Source: JBOFCS01 sp051646185
Lineage (GTDB): Bacteria; Actinomycetota; Actinomycetes; Mycobacteriales; Mycobacteriaceae
Assembly (NCBI GenBank): GCA_051646185.1
Contig: JBOFCS010000166.1
Location: 1-17,986, forward strand
Reading direction: 5' to 3'
Length of the DNA: 17,986 nt
Shown here: piece by piece, positions 7,930 to 15,286 of the stretch
How the letters are laid out: each line of letters starts with the position of its first letter
Position numbering within the stretch: the stretch's first letter is position 1
The notes under the pieces: model-generated
Databases searched by the model: none
Seen by the model: only the letters and a program-made list of their open reading frames with translations
What the model was told of the DNA's origin: nothing
Made by a program: the position numbers and the translations under genes

Positions 7930-8718
7930 TCAAGGGAATGACGCTATTGTTTCCTTCATGCGGATACTCATTTTTCTCATTGTTTTGTCATAGAGCGGCC
8001 GGGCAAAGCGCTTAGTCCTGTAGGCTTTTTTTGCTGGTTGATCCGTAAGAATCAAAAACTTTTTAGCATCTATCCCTTTAATTGCCATAACAGCGATCTG
8101 ATCTGCATCAATACGGGCTTTACCAATAAGTTTACTTGCAATGAAAGACATTTGAGGATCTTCTTGCGATAGTGACTGTGCAAGATTTGTACGAAAAAAT
8201 GATGGACAAATTACCGAAACAGCGACACCCTGCGAAGATAATTCGTAGTAGATACTTTCACTTAGCGCAACCACAGCCGCCTTCGACGCCGAATAAGAAG
8301 ACATTGCCGCCGGGTGCACCAGACCGGCCAACGATGCCGTATTGACGATATGACCGGAACCCGCTGATATAAGCATGGACGAAAAGGCTTGACACCCATT
8401 TACAACACCAAAAACGTTGATATCCATGGCTCTTCGCCATTCAATAAGGGAAGTATGATCGATCCTACCCGCTGTAGCTATACCGGCATTATTTATCAGT
8501 ATATCTAATCCACCAAAGCGAACCAAGGTTTCCTTTCTCGCGTTCTCCCAGTCATCAGTGTTAGTCACATCTAGTTTTAGATAACTAGCACCGGAAGGAA
8601 CTTCGTGGTATTCAGCTAGATCCGTAATAATTACCTGATCACCTCTTGCACAAAATCGTTGCGCCAGAGCAGAACCAAGACCAGAAGCTCCGCCAGTAAT
8701 TAAAATTCTCTGCGACAT
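7930..8718 (-). CDS. Short-chain dehydrogenase/reductase (SDR)
   Basis: A 262-residue classical SDR carrying out NAD(P)(H)-dependent oxidation or reduction of an alcohol/ketone pair. Cofactor motif TGGASGLG (8-15) and an acidic residue D33 at the end of beta-2 (IITDL), which favours NAD(H) over NADP(H). NNAG is at 76-79 and the catalytic tetrad is N101, S129 (NTASLAG), Y142 and K146 (YSASK). The tail is basic and slightly longer than the minimal fold. Start ATG 8718 has GAGGA about seven bases upstream. It is the last gene of the probable minus-strand operon starting at 12265. By analogy with LvaD it could interconvert 4-oxo- and 4-hydroxyacyl-CoA, but SDR substrates cannot be read from sequence and this is only contextual inference. 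Confidence 0.9.
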   Translation of the reverse strand: MSQRILITGGASGLGSALAQRFCARGDQVIITDLAEYHEVPSGASYLKLDVTNTDDWENARKETLVRFGGLDILINNAGIATAGRIDHTSLIEWRRAMDINVFGVVNGCQAFSSMLISAGSGHIVNTASLAGLVHPAAMSSYSASKAAVVALSESIYYELSSQGVAVSVICPSFFRTNLAQSLSQEDPQMSFIASKLIGKARIDADQIAVMAIKGIDAKKFLILTDQPAKKAYRTKRFARPLYDKTMRKMSIRMKETIASFP

Positions 8719-8736
8719 AAAAAGTCCTCACAATTA

Positions 8737-8880
8737 TTAATAGTTAATTTTTACTACACCAAGAGCTGATCCAATAACTTGTTGCGCGGTATCACTAGGG
8801 CAATTCCAGGTAACCCCTGCTAGCAGTATGACTAGATAAACGGCCAGTGCACGAACCTTCAGCACTATCAGTTTAAGCAT
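8737..8880 (-). CDS. Possible small membrane protein, 47 aa
   Basis: An open frame filling most of the 187-bp gap between the quinone oxidoreductase and SDR genes, which is large for an operon whose other gaps are 14 and 34 bp. The predicted peptide starts MLKLIVLKVRALAVYLV, with a basic start and one hydrophobic stretch (about 10-24), followed by a polar tail with one cysteine (TWNCPSD) and a hydrophobic end. A TTG at 8919 would extend it to 60 residues and overlap the upstream stop. No good RBS precedes either start. The stop lies 18 nt before the SDR ATG. I recognise no family. It could be a real small protein, a remnant, or chance. Confidence 0.3.
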   Translation of the reverse strand: MLKLIVLKVRALAVYLVILLAGVTWNCPSDTAQQVIGSALGVVKINY

Positions 8881-8905
8881 TCGCCAAGTACCAGCGTTGC
8901 GTATA

Positions 8906-9910
8906 TCATGATGATTCAATCATAACCACTACTTTTCCTGCTGCAGTACGGTTTTCGAGTGATAGTATTGCCTGTGCCGTATCTTCAAATGAGTACACGA
9001 CTGGCTCCGGCAGTGAAATTCGGCCATCGATATAATAGGGCTCCAATTCTCGCCACTGATGTTCAAGACGCTCCGGTTTTTGCATCCACCAGGCGCCCCA
9101 ACCCACGCCTCTCACATCAACGTTATTCAGTAATAGCCGATTAACTTTCACCATAGGTATTTCCCCTGCAGTGAACCCCAGGACCAAAATACGTCCGCCT
9201 AGCGATAATGAACGAAGGCTGTCGGTAAAACGATCCGCACCAATAGCATTACCTACCGGATCCACCACTACATCAACACCTTTACCATTTGTTAATGCAG
9301 ATACCTCAGCACGCCAATTATCCGCAAGCACAACTTCGGTTGCCCCGGCGGCCTTGGCTATCTCAGCCTTGCCTCCAGTACTTACCACTGCGATAGTGCG
9401 AGCAGCGCCCAACGCAGGCGCCATTCTCAGCACTGAGGTACCAATACCGCCTGCACCACCATGAACTAGTACGGTTTCCCCTTGCTTAAGTTGACCGCGA
9501 ATAGTCAGTGCAAAATGCACAGTGAGATCATTAAATAATATTCCAGCAGCAGCTGTCATCGACAACTGTTCAGGGAGAGCAAAAACCAACTGACTAGGGA
9601 CGGCAACCTTCTCGGCAATCGCCCCACCAAGACCGGTAATAGCAAGAACTCGATCACCTGGAGAAAAGGTAGATCCTTGCGGCGCCCGCACCACCACTCC
9701 GGATAATTCCGCTCCGGGGGTGAAAGGTAGCTCAGGGCGGTACTGGTATAAACCTCTAGACAGTAAGGCATCCGGAAAAGCTACCCCCGCAGCATACACC
9801 TCAATAATCACCGATTCTGCAGCAGTCGGGTCCTCAAGAGGGTCTAGTACACCCTCACAGATCTTAATTGTCTGTGGTCCATCAAGCGTAGTAATACGTG
9901 CTGCCCGCAT
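8906..9910 (-). CDS. NADPH:quinone oxidoreductase / zinc-free MDR family
   Basis: A 334-residue medium-chain dehydrogenase/reductase of the quinone oxidoreductase (zeta-crystallin) type. The N-terminal GroES-like half carries PFTPGAELSGVV (62-73). The nucleotide-binding half has the glycine motif VLVHGGAGGIGTSV (147-160). The catalytic-zinc ligands of alcohol dehydrogenases are absent: the family Cys-Gly-x-Asp segment is replaced by AAGVAFPDALL (40-50). It is therefore a one- or two-electron reductase of quinones or of activated enones/enoyl thioesters. ATG 9910 is preceded by AGGAAGG at good spacing. It lies 34 nt after the phosphotransferase stop. Within the acyl-CoA cluster an enoyl or oxo reduction role is as plausible as quinone reduction. 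Substrate unknown. Confidence 0.9.
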   Translation of the reverse strand: MRAARITTLDGPQTIKICEGVLDPLEDPTAAESVIIEVYAAGVAFPDALLSRGLYQYRPELPFTPGAELSGVVVRAPQGSTFSPGDRVLAITGLGGAIAEKVAVPSQLVFALPEQLSMTAAAGILFNDLTVHFALTIRGQLKQGETVLVHGGAGGIGTSVLRMAPALGAARTIAVVSTGGKAEIAKAAGATEVVLADNWRAEVSALTNGKGVDVVVDPVGNAIGADRFTDSLRSLSLGGRILVLGFTAGEIPMVKVNRLLLNNVDVRGVGWGAWWMQKPERLEHQWRELEPYYIDGRISLPEPVVYSFEDTAQAILSLENRTAAGKVVVMIESS

Positions 9911-9944
9911 ACCTTTACCTTCCTAGTAGGTTAATACCGCCCAA

Positions 9945-11012
9945 CTACAGGGCACCTGAGATGATTCTGGTGACTCTATCGTGCAGATACACAACCATCA
10001 TCCAAAAGTTTTCAAACACAGGATTAGTGGTTTGACCATGATGAAATCTGTAGTAAATTTGTTGGGCAATTGCCGCTAGCCTAAAGAGGCCAAATACTTC
10101 ATAAAAGATCCAATTATCTATCGGTAGAAGGGTTTTTGACTGCCAATAATGAACAATCTCATCCCGCGTAAACATTCCAGCAAGAAAAGAGGGCTGCGGT
10201 GAAGCGAGCTTGAACATATCCTCATCATCTGCCTGAACCCAATAGGCAAGCGAAGAGCCTAAATCCATAAGCGGATCACCAACGGTGGCTAATTCCCAAT
10301 CGAGCACTGCCACCGGAATTAACTGATCGTCAACCCTTGTGCAGACCACATTATCTAGTCTAAAATCTCCATGAATAATGGTACTAGCGATATCATTTGG
10401 CCGATTCTTTTCAAGCCATTTCATTACTTCCCTAAAATCAGGGACGTTAGGCGTGTGAGCCACGTCGTATCGTTTCGACCATCCAGTAATTTGCCGTTCA
10501 ACATAACCAGAGCCCCGGCTAAATTCACTAAGTCCACTAACTTTTGGGTCAATACCATGCAATTCAATCAGTAAATCAAAAACACTCTTACACAGATTTT
10601 GTACTTTCCCAGGTTCACCCGTAAGCCCCTTGAGGCTATCGCCACGCAATACTATGCCCGGAATGCTTTCCATAACATAAAACTCACTACCAAGAATTGA
10701 CTGATCAGTGCATAACGCAATCATCTCTGGAACATGTGGGTATACCTCTTTCACCAAGGATTGTATGCGGTACTCACGCGCCATATCGTGACCTGATTTT
10801 GGCTTTTTGCCTCCGGGAGGGCGCCTGAGGACAAGATCCCGATCCGAATACCGCAACAAATAGGTAAGATTAGATGCCCCACCAGAAAACTGAAATACCT
10901 CGGGCTGTTCGCTTATACCCGTCTCAGTACTTAACCACTGAGCAAGCTTACGCACGTCAAAACTATCCTCGGGACGCACCGGTCTAGCATTTTCAGGTAA
11001 CAGCGCACTCAC
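9945..11012 (-). CDS. APH-fold phosphotransferase (ACAD10/11- and LvaA-type kinase)
   Basis: A 355-residue kinase of the aminoglycoside phosphotransferase fold. Visible motifs: glycine loop FSGGASNLTYLL (42-53), LVLRRPP (60-66, R-rich where the fold places its nucleotide-binding strand), catalytic HGDFRLDN (214-221; D216, N221) and metal-binding VLDWE (236-240; D238) followed by ATVGDPLMDLG. This is the subfamily fused to the dehydrogenase in mammalian ACAD10/ACAD11 and found as LvaA in Pseudomonas putida. There it phosphorylates the 4-hydroxyl of 4-hydroxyacyl-CoA; it is not an antibiotic-resistance enzyme. The name FadE36 used in mycobacteria is a misnomer for this fold. Start GTG 11012 with GAGAGG seven to eight bases upstream. 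It lies 14 nt after the acyl-CoA dehydrogenase stop, supporting a shared function. The specific substrate is inferred. Confidence 0.88.
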   Translation of the reverse strand: MSALLPENARPVRPEDSFDVRKLAQWLSTETGISEQPEVFQFSGGASNLTYLLRYSDRDLVLRRPPGGKKPKSGHDMAREYRIQSLVKEVYPHVPEMIALCTDQSILGSEFYVMESIPGIVLRGDSLKGLTGEPGKVQNLCKSVFDLLIELHGIDPKVSGLSEFSRGSGYVERQITGWSKRYDVAHTPNVPDFREVMKWLEKNRPNDIASTIIHGDFRLDNVVCTRVDDQLIPVAVLDWELATVGDPLMDLGSSLAYWVQADDEDMFKLASPQPSFLAGMFTRDEIVHYWQSKTLLPIDNWIFYEVFGLFRLAAIAQQIYYRFHHGQTTNPVFENFWMMVVYLHDRVTRIISGAL

Positions 11013-11026
11013 TAAACAGCCTCTCG

Positions 11027-12265
11027 TTATAAATTCTTATACGGTGCTAGTTCTTCTCGGGCAATTAGTGCCCGATGAACTTCATCTGGTCCGTCAGCAA
11101 GTCTCAATGATCGAGCTACGGTCCAAGCGCCAGCAAGTGGAAAATCATCAGAAAGACCAGCTCCGCCATGTATTTGAATGGAAAAATCTATCACTTTCAA
11201 TGCCATTTCCGGTGCCGCAACTTTAATCTGTGAAACTGCCGATCGGGCGCTCATAACACCTTGGGTATCAAGCAACCAGGCAGCATGTAATACCAGCAAC
11301 CTGGCTTGATTGATAGAAATTCTGGCATCGGCAATGCGTTCGGCATTACCTCCCAAATATGCTAAAGGTTTGCCAAAGGCAACTCGACCAGTCGCCCGTT
11401 TACATGCTAGCTCAAGTGCATGTTCAGCAAGTCCAATCAGCCTCATACAGTGGTGGATTCGGCCTGGGCCCAATCGGCCTTGAGCTATTTCAAATCCTCG
11501 ACCAGGTCCTCCAATAATTGCACTAGCAGGCAATCTTACATCAGTAAATGACACTTCACCATGTCCACCTGGTTCATCATAGAAACCCATAGTTGGCAGC
11601 AGTCTTTCAATCTTTACCCCTGGAGTGTCAATCGGAACTAGAACCATGGAGTGCTGCAAATATTTATGAGCGTAGGGGTCTGTGACACCCATAAAAATGA
11701 TAACTTTGCAGTCTTCATGCCCAATATTGCTTGTCCACCACTTGCGTCCATTAAGGACAACTTCGTCACCATCTAGTATGGCAGTTGCTGCCATATTGGT
11801 TGCGTCAGAAGATGCTACGGCAGGTTCGGTCATACCAAAAGCCGAACGAATCTGACCGGAAAGCAGTGGCCTCAACCATTGTTTTTTTTGCTCTTGACTA
11901 CCGTACATATGCAGAACTTCCATGTTTCCGGTGTCGGGTGCATTACAATTGAAAATTGTTGGCGCCAGTGCACTACGCCCCATCTCCTCAGCTATCGGGG
12001 CGTAGTCGACGTTAGTTAGTCCAGCACCAATAGCCTTGTCAGGCATAAATAAATTCCATAATCCTTGTGCTCGGGCTCTTTCCTGAAGATCTCGTACCTG
12101 CTGAGGTACTGCCCATAATGTCTTAGCCAGGAGATCCTGGCGCTGACCAAAATAAGTTGATTTATTCGAAAAATACTGTGCTTCAAAAGGTTCAATGTTC
12201 TTTACCATAAAATCTCGAACCTGTGAACGGAGTTCCGCACTACGTTCCGACGGAGCAAAATCCAT
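11027..12265 (-). CDS. Acyl-CoA dehydrogenase, ACAD10/11-like
   Basis: A 412-residue FAD-dependent acyl-CoA dehydrogenase-fold protein. Diagnostic of the ACAD10/11 branch are GLWNLFMP (68-75), NAPDTGNMEVL (108-118), MTEPAVASSDATN (145-157), RKWWTSNIGHE (174-184), GPGRIHHCMRLIG (266-278), QIHGGAGLSDDFPLA (364-378) and LADGPDEVH (389-397). At the place of the usual catalytic glutamate (…EGT…) it has D391-G-P, as I recall for this branch. In ACAD11 and LvaC the family works with a kinase to eliminate phosphate from 4-phosphoacyl-CoA, giving an enoyl-CoA. ATG 12265 has TAGGAGA upstream at six-base spacing. It is first of a tight operon; a -10 box and palindrome sit just upstream. The reaction is inferred from the partner gene. 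Confidence 0.92.
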   Translation of the reverse strand: MDFAPSERSAELRSQVRDFMVKNIEPFEAQYFSNKSTYFGQRQDLLAKTLWAVPQQVRDLQERARAQGLWNLFMPDKAIGAGLTNVDYAPIAEEMGRSALAPTIFNCNAPDTGNMEVLHMYGSQEQKKQWLRPLLSGQIRSAFGMTEPAVASSDATNMAATAILDGDEVVLNGRKWWTSNIGHEDCKVIIFMGVTDPYAHKYLQHSMVLVPIDTPGVKIERLLPTMGFYDEPGGHGEVSFTDVRLPASAIIGGPGRGFEIAQGRLGPGRIHHCMRLIGLAEHALELACKRATGRVAFGKPLAYLGGNAERIADARISINQARLLVLHAAWLLDTQGVMSARSAVSQIKVAAPEMALKVIDFSIQIHGGAGLSDDFPLAGAWTVARSLRLADGPDEVHRALIAREELAPYKNL

Positions 12266-12283
12266 GAGCGTCTCCTACACTAC

Positions 12284-12309
12284 TGAGCAATGCTCAACAA
12301 GGTATCATA
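12284..12309 (-). promoter_or_regulatory. Promoter and palindromic operator of the acyl-CoA dehydrogenase operon
   Basis: Minus-strand -10 TATGAT (12309-12304). The -35 17 bases upstream (ATTCCT) is poor. Just downstream, near the expected start of transcription, is a perfect palindrome TGAGCA-A-TGCTCA (12284-12296). Its position between the -10 and the RBS is typical for a repressor, for example a TetR-family acyl-CoA-responsive regulator, but no such gene is in the window. Confidence 0.55.
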
Positions 12310-12505
12310 GGAAACCTCTAGAGACTAGGAATCAGCAGAATACCTGGTGAAGACATGAAAAAACTGCTTCCCGGAATAGATTTTTCTCAGATGAACGGCG
12401 TAAACAACTCATTGTGAGGAGGCTAAGAGTAAATTAAGCACATAGTTCAGGAGTTTTTGTCCACTGCACCTTTAGTACCAATAATGATCTTGTTAAGAGT
12501 TAAAC
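12310..12505 (+). other. Unassigned intergenic stretch with SD-like sequences
   Basis: No convincing gene. On the plus strand there is a 20-codon ORF starting MKKLLPG (12355-12417) whose stop lies inside GAGGAGG (12416-12422), a strong Shine-Dalgarno match with no normal start codon after it. An AGGAG (12449-12453) and AAGAG (12495-12499) follow, each ahead of a short frame. The pattern could be a decayed gene or leader peptides. I recognise no RNA family. Confidence 0.25.
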
Positions 12506-12829
12506 TTGCGGAACATACTTGCTAGTAAGGTAATAGAATCACTAGGACGTACCCCAGTAAATCCTGAGTTCAGCGCGCAAGATCTTATCCTTGCGGACTG
12601 CTGGTGGGCATTAGTGGAATCACCAGAGCCTTCAATCGTAGTAGAAAACAGCATCGATATCACGGGACAGAGTGTTGATGTCCTGGTAAAACTACTCGGG
12701 TTATCTGAAATTACCTACTTGCTTTTACCTCTCCGCAGCACTAGATCGCGTACATGGGCGGTCTCATTAATTGAAGACACTCGGCGCTTACCGTTACGTG
12801 AGACTAAAACTCTCGTCATTGAACAATAA
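12506..12829 (+). CDS. Doubtful 107-aa hypothetical ORF, overlaps the phosphatase gene
   Basis: An open frame from TTG 12506, with AAGAG six bases upstream, through 12829. The first 70 residues have a protein-like composition (for example DLILADCWWALVESPEPS, 26-43). The last 115 bp run antiparallel to the 3' end of the well-supported histidine phosphatase gene. No ATG/GTG start, no recognised family and no clear partner. It might be the remnant of a longer gene whose 5' part (12355-12505) is broken by frame changes, or chance. It lies in the interval 12266-12714 that otherwise lacks a gene. Confidence 0.25.
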   Translation: MRNILASKVIESLGRTPVNPEFSAQDLILADCWWALVESPEPSIVVENSIDITGQSVDVLVKLLGLSEITYLLLPLRSTRSRTWAVSLIEDTRRLPLRETKTLVIEQ

Positions 12830-13329
12830 TCAATCGGAAACGTTAACGGCTTTTTAAGCTCCAATATTTCTTGTAAATACACATTTATCACTCCCCCGTG
12901 CGCTGCCACTACTATGGTCTGATCATGTTCATGCTGCTCAATAACCTCTGCGAAACCTTGTAACACTCTCATGCGAAAGGCCCTAGCATCAATAAAATCT
13001 GGGAAAAATCCGGCTCGTATCTGTGCATATGCTTGCGGAGCCAATTCATTTGCTTCGTCAATTCTTATATATGCACTTAGCCCATAGTCATATTCCGCTA
13101 AATTATCAAAAACTTTGATAGGCAAACCGATTGAAGAAGACAAAGGTTCTGCAGTCTGTTGCGCTCTCAGCTGAGGGCTGCTCACTATCGCATCAACTGC
13201 TTCTTCTGATAACCCCCGGACAATTCGTTGCGCTTGCTGCATCCCTAAACTAGTTAACCCTGGATCTGCCACACCATGCTCTTGCAATACCTGTTCTGGC
13301 TGGGCATGACGGATAAGTAGAAGTTGCAT
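12715..13329 (-). CDS. Histidine phosphatase family protein (phosphoglycerate mutase-like)
   Basis: A 204-residue member of the histidine phosphatase superfamily, branch 1. The phospho-accepting motif LIRHAQPE has R7 and H8; supporting residues are R55 in SSPQLRAQQTA, E79 in LAEYDYG, and the second histidine H144 in VAAHGGVI. The family-typical ending INETAHV is at 187-193. ATG 13329 puts RHA at the usual distance from the N-terminus. An ATG at 13374 would add 15 residues with no RBS; neither start has a strong one. It lies on the same strand as, and upstream of, the acyl-CoA dehydrogenase operon, separated by 449 bp, so probably transcribed apart. The substrate is unknown. A phosphatase near a phospho-acyl-CoA pathway is suggestive, though such genes occur in many contexts. 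Confidence 0.9.
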   Translation of the reverse strand: MQLLLIRHAQPEQVLQEHGVADPGLTSLGMQQAQRIVRGLSEEAVDAIVSSPQLRAQQTAEPLSSSIGLPIKVFDNLAEYDYGLSAYIRIDEANELAPQAYAQIRAGFFPDFIDARAFRMRVLQGFAEVIEQHEHDQTIVVAAHGGVINVYLQEILELKKPLTFPIDYCSMTRVLVSRNGKRRVSSINETAHVRDLVLRRGKSK

Positions 13330-13394
13330 ATCAACACTTTCGCACACCCCTAAGACTCGATTAACTACTGACATAGGAGTCTAAAGCTGCTAGC

Positions 13395-15119
13395 GTGCTA
13401 AGTATGGTCGAGGCTGAAGAAACCAACTTGCTCGCGACTAGCCCCCCTACACAGCGCTCATCTGTCATCCCACCGTCGCAGAAGATTCGGTTCTTTGACA
13501 AACATCGGTTTTCCTACTGTGGATTGACAGTATCCACAATTATGTTCTGGCTCTCCACGACCCCTTCACTACTGCCACGTGGACCGCTATTCCAAGGTAT
13601 CGTCAGTGGAGGTTGCGCTGCATTGGGTTACTGCTTAGGCGTTTTTGTTTCTTGGTTTAGTCGATACATGTTGTCTCGCAAAGAAAAATGGTCCACCCCA
13701 GATAATTTCTGGTGGGTAGCACTTGGATTTTCTTGGCTACTTGGCACAGTCTTGATGTTTTATTGGTTCTCACGATGGCAGAATGAACTACGAGATTTAA
13801 TGGCGGTGGACCACCTATTATGGACCGCTTTTCCCATCATTATTGCAATCGCAATAATGATATTTAGCGCATTAATGCTCGTTGGAAGACTGTGGGCAGC
13901 CTTAATCCGTTGGTTTGTGCACCAACTATCTCGCATCGCACCGCCACGAGTATCTGCAACTATTGGAGCAGGCATAGTAGTGCTCTTAACAATTTTTGTT
14001 ACTAATGATGTCATTGGCCGCCGAGTAATGAACACACTTAATAACACTTTTGCTGCCGCAAATGAGGAAACAAAAGCTGATACTTCTGCTCCCACAAGCA
14101 GCTTAAGATCCGGCGGACCTCAGTCTCTCGTTAGCTGGGGCTCCCTTGGACGTGAAGGCAGACTAATCGTCGCTACCGGTCCAACAACTGAACAACTCTC
14201 GAAATTTAACGGAACTACGGCAGTTGAACCAATCCGAGTCTATGCAGGCTTAGATTCTGCTGAGATTACCCGTGATCGTGCTGAACTTGTCGCACGAGAA
14301 CTTGAACGAACCGGAGCATTTACTCGCAAGGTAATCGCGATTGGGTCCACCACCGGAAGCGGTTGGCTAAATAAAGCAACAATTGATTCCCTTGAGTACA
14401 TGTATAACGGAGATACCGCCCTGGCCTCTATGCAGTACTCATACCTGCCGAGCTGGCTATCGTTCCTTGCAGATACCGAGAATGCGCGCCAGTCAGGTAA
14501 AGCACTTTTTGAGTCTATCGATTCGCGGGTCCGTGCTATTCCAGAAGCTAAACGCCCGAAGGTTGTGGTGTTTGGTGAAAGTCTTGGAAGTTTCGGCGGG
14601 GAATCGGCCTTCGGTACCATCCCTGATATTGCAGCTAGGACCAATGGTGCATTATTTAGCGGACCAACTTTCAGTAATACTCTATGGAATGACACTACAA
14701 GAGAACGTGATTCAGGAAGTCCAGCGTGGTTACCCATTTATGACCAAGGTAAACAAGTACGTTTTATTTCCGAACCTGAGGACCTAAATCGACCGACGCA
14801 CAACTGGCCTGGATCACGAATTGTCTACTTACAGCACGCATCTGATCCAATTGGTTACTGGTCACCCGATCTTTTACTCGAGCAACCTGTTTGGCTTTCA
14901 GGGAGCCGTGGGCGCGACGTTGTAGGCGCCATGCGATGGATACCTTTTGTGACCTTCTTGCAAGTATCAGCAGATATGGCGGTATCCACCGGAGTGCCAG
15001 ATGGACATGGGCATAAATACTTATCAACAATCCCTTACGCTTGGGCAAAAATCTTAGAGCCTCCTGAATGGACTACAGAAAAGACTGAAGCTTTACTACC
15101 ATTACTACACCGAGACTGA
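13395..15119 (+). CDS. Membrane-anchored alpha/beta-hydrolase (Abhydrolase_9 family)
   Basis: A 574-residue protein with an N-terminal membrane part and a C-terminal alpha/beta-hydrolase domain (Abhydrolase_9 with its N-terminal companion domain), typical of actinobacteria. About five hydrophobic segments: 40-58, 66-88, 105-126, 142-165 and 188-204. Between the first two is TPSLLPRGP (56-64), a family signature. The hydrolase half has the nucleophile elbow GESLG (S396), a likely acid in HASDPIGYW (D484) and histidines in DGHGHKY (H538/H540). GSTTGSGW (317-324) is another conserved block. Biochemical role unknown; an esterase or lipase acting at the membrane is inferred. GTG 13395 is the first start; ATG 13404 is an equally plausible alternative. 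Neither has a good RBS (AGGAG at 13376-13380 is too far). It is divergent from the phosphatase gene. Confidence 0.88.
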   Translation: MLSMVEAEETNLLATSPPTQRSSVIPPSQKIRFFDKHRFSYCGLTVSTIMFWLSTTPSLLPRGPLFQGIVSGGCAALGYCLGVFVSWFSRYMLSRKEKWSTPDNFWWVALGFSWLLGTVLMFYWFSRWQNELRDLMAVDHLLWTAFPIIIAIAIMIFSALMLVGRLWAALIRWFVHQLSRIAPPRVSATIGAGIVVLLTIFVTNDVIGRRVMNTLNNTFAAANEETKADTSAPTSSLRSGGPQSLVSWGSLGREGRLIVATGPTTEQLSKFNGTTAVEPIRVYAGLDSAEITRDRAELVARELERTGAFTRKVIAIGSTTGSGWLNKATIDSLEYMYNGDTALASMQYSYLPSWLSFLADTENARQSGKALFESIDSRVRAIPEAKRPKVVVFGESLGSFGGESAFGTIPDIAARTNGALFSGPTFSNTLWNDTTRERDSGSPAWLPIYDQGKQVRFISEPEDLNRPTHNWPGSRIVYLQHASDPIGYWSPDLLLEQPVWLSGSRGRDVVGAMRWIPFVTFLQVSADMAVSTGVPDGHGHKYLSTIPYAWAKILEPPEWTTEKTEALLPLLHRD

Positions 15120-15216
15120 CGCCTACTAAACGGCAAAGTTAACCGAATGCTATTTGCTAGGAAGCCAGGAAACTAACTATTGCAAAGTTTCTGCGCGGTT
15201 TCTTTCTTCTCTTATG

Positions 15217-15245
15217 TTGCACAGTGTCAACAACCCATTTATGAT
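15217..15245 (+). promoter_or_regulatory. Putative promoter of secreted lipase 2
   Basis: TTGCAC (15217-15222), 17-base spacer, TATGAT (15240-15245). The -10 is near consensus; the -35 keeps only TTG. Predicted start near 15252 gives a leader of about 35 nt to ATG 15287. The spacer contains GTTG-N8-CAAC (15216-15231), a spaced dyad also found in the lipase 1 promoter. Nothing else is recognised in 15120-15286. Confidence 0.55.
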
Positions 15246-15286
15246 GCGAAAAACACTGATAAATTACTGATTTTAGAAGGGCGGAT

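Noticed and set aside
9945..11012. Aminoglycoside resistance gene
   Set aside because: The APH fold is present, but the sequence blocks and neighbour point to the acyl-CoA-linked kinase subfamily, not antibiotic modification.
14240..14737. 165-codon minus-strand ORF inside the Abhydrolase_9 gene
   Set aside because: Antisense shadow; the sense frame carries the catalytic motifs.
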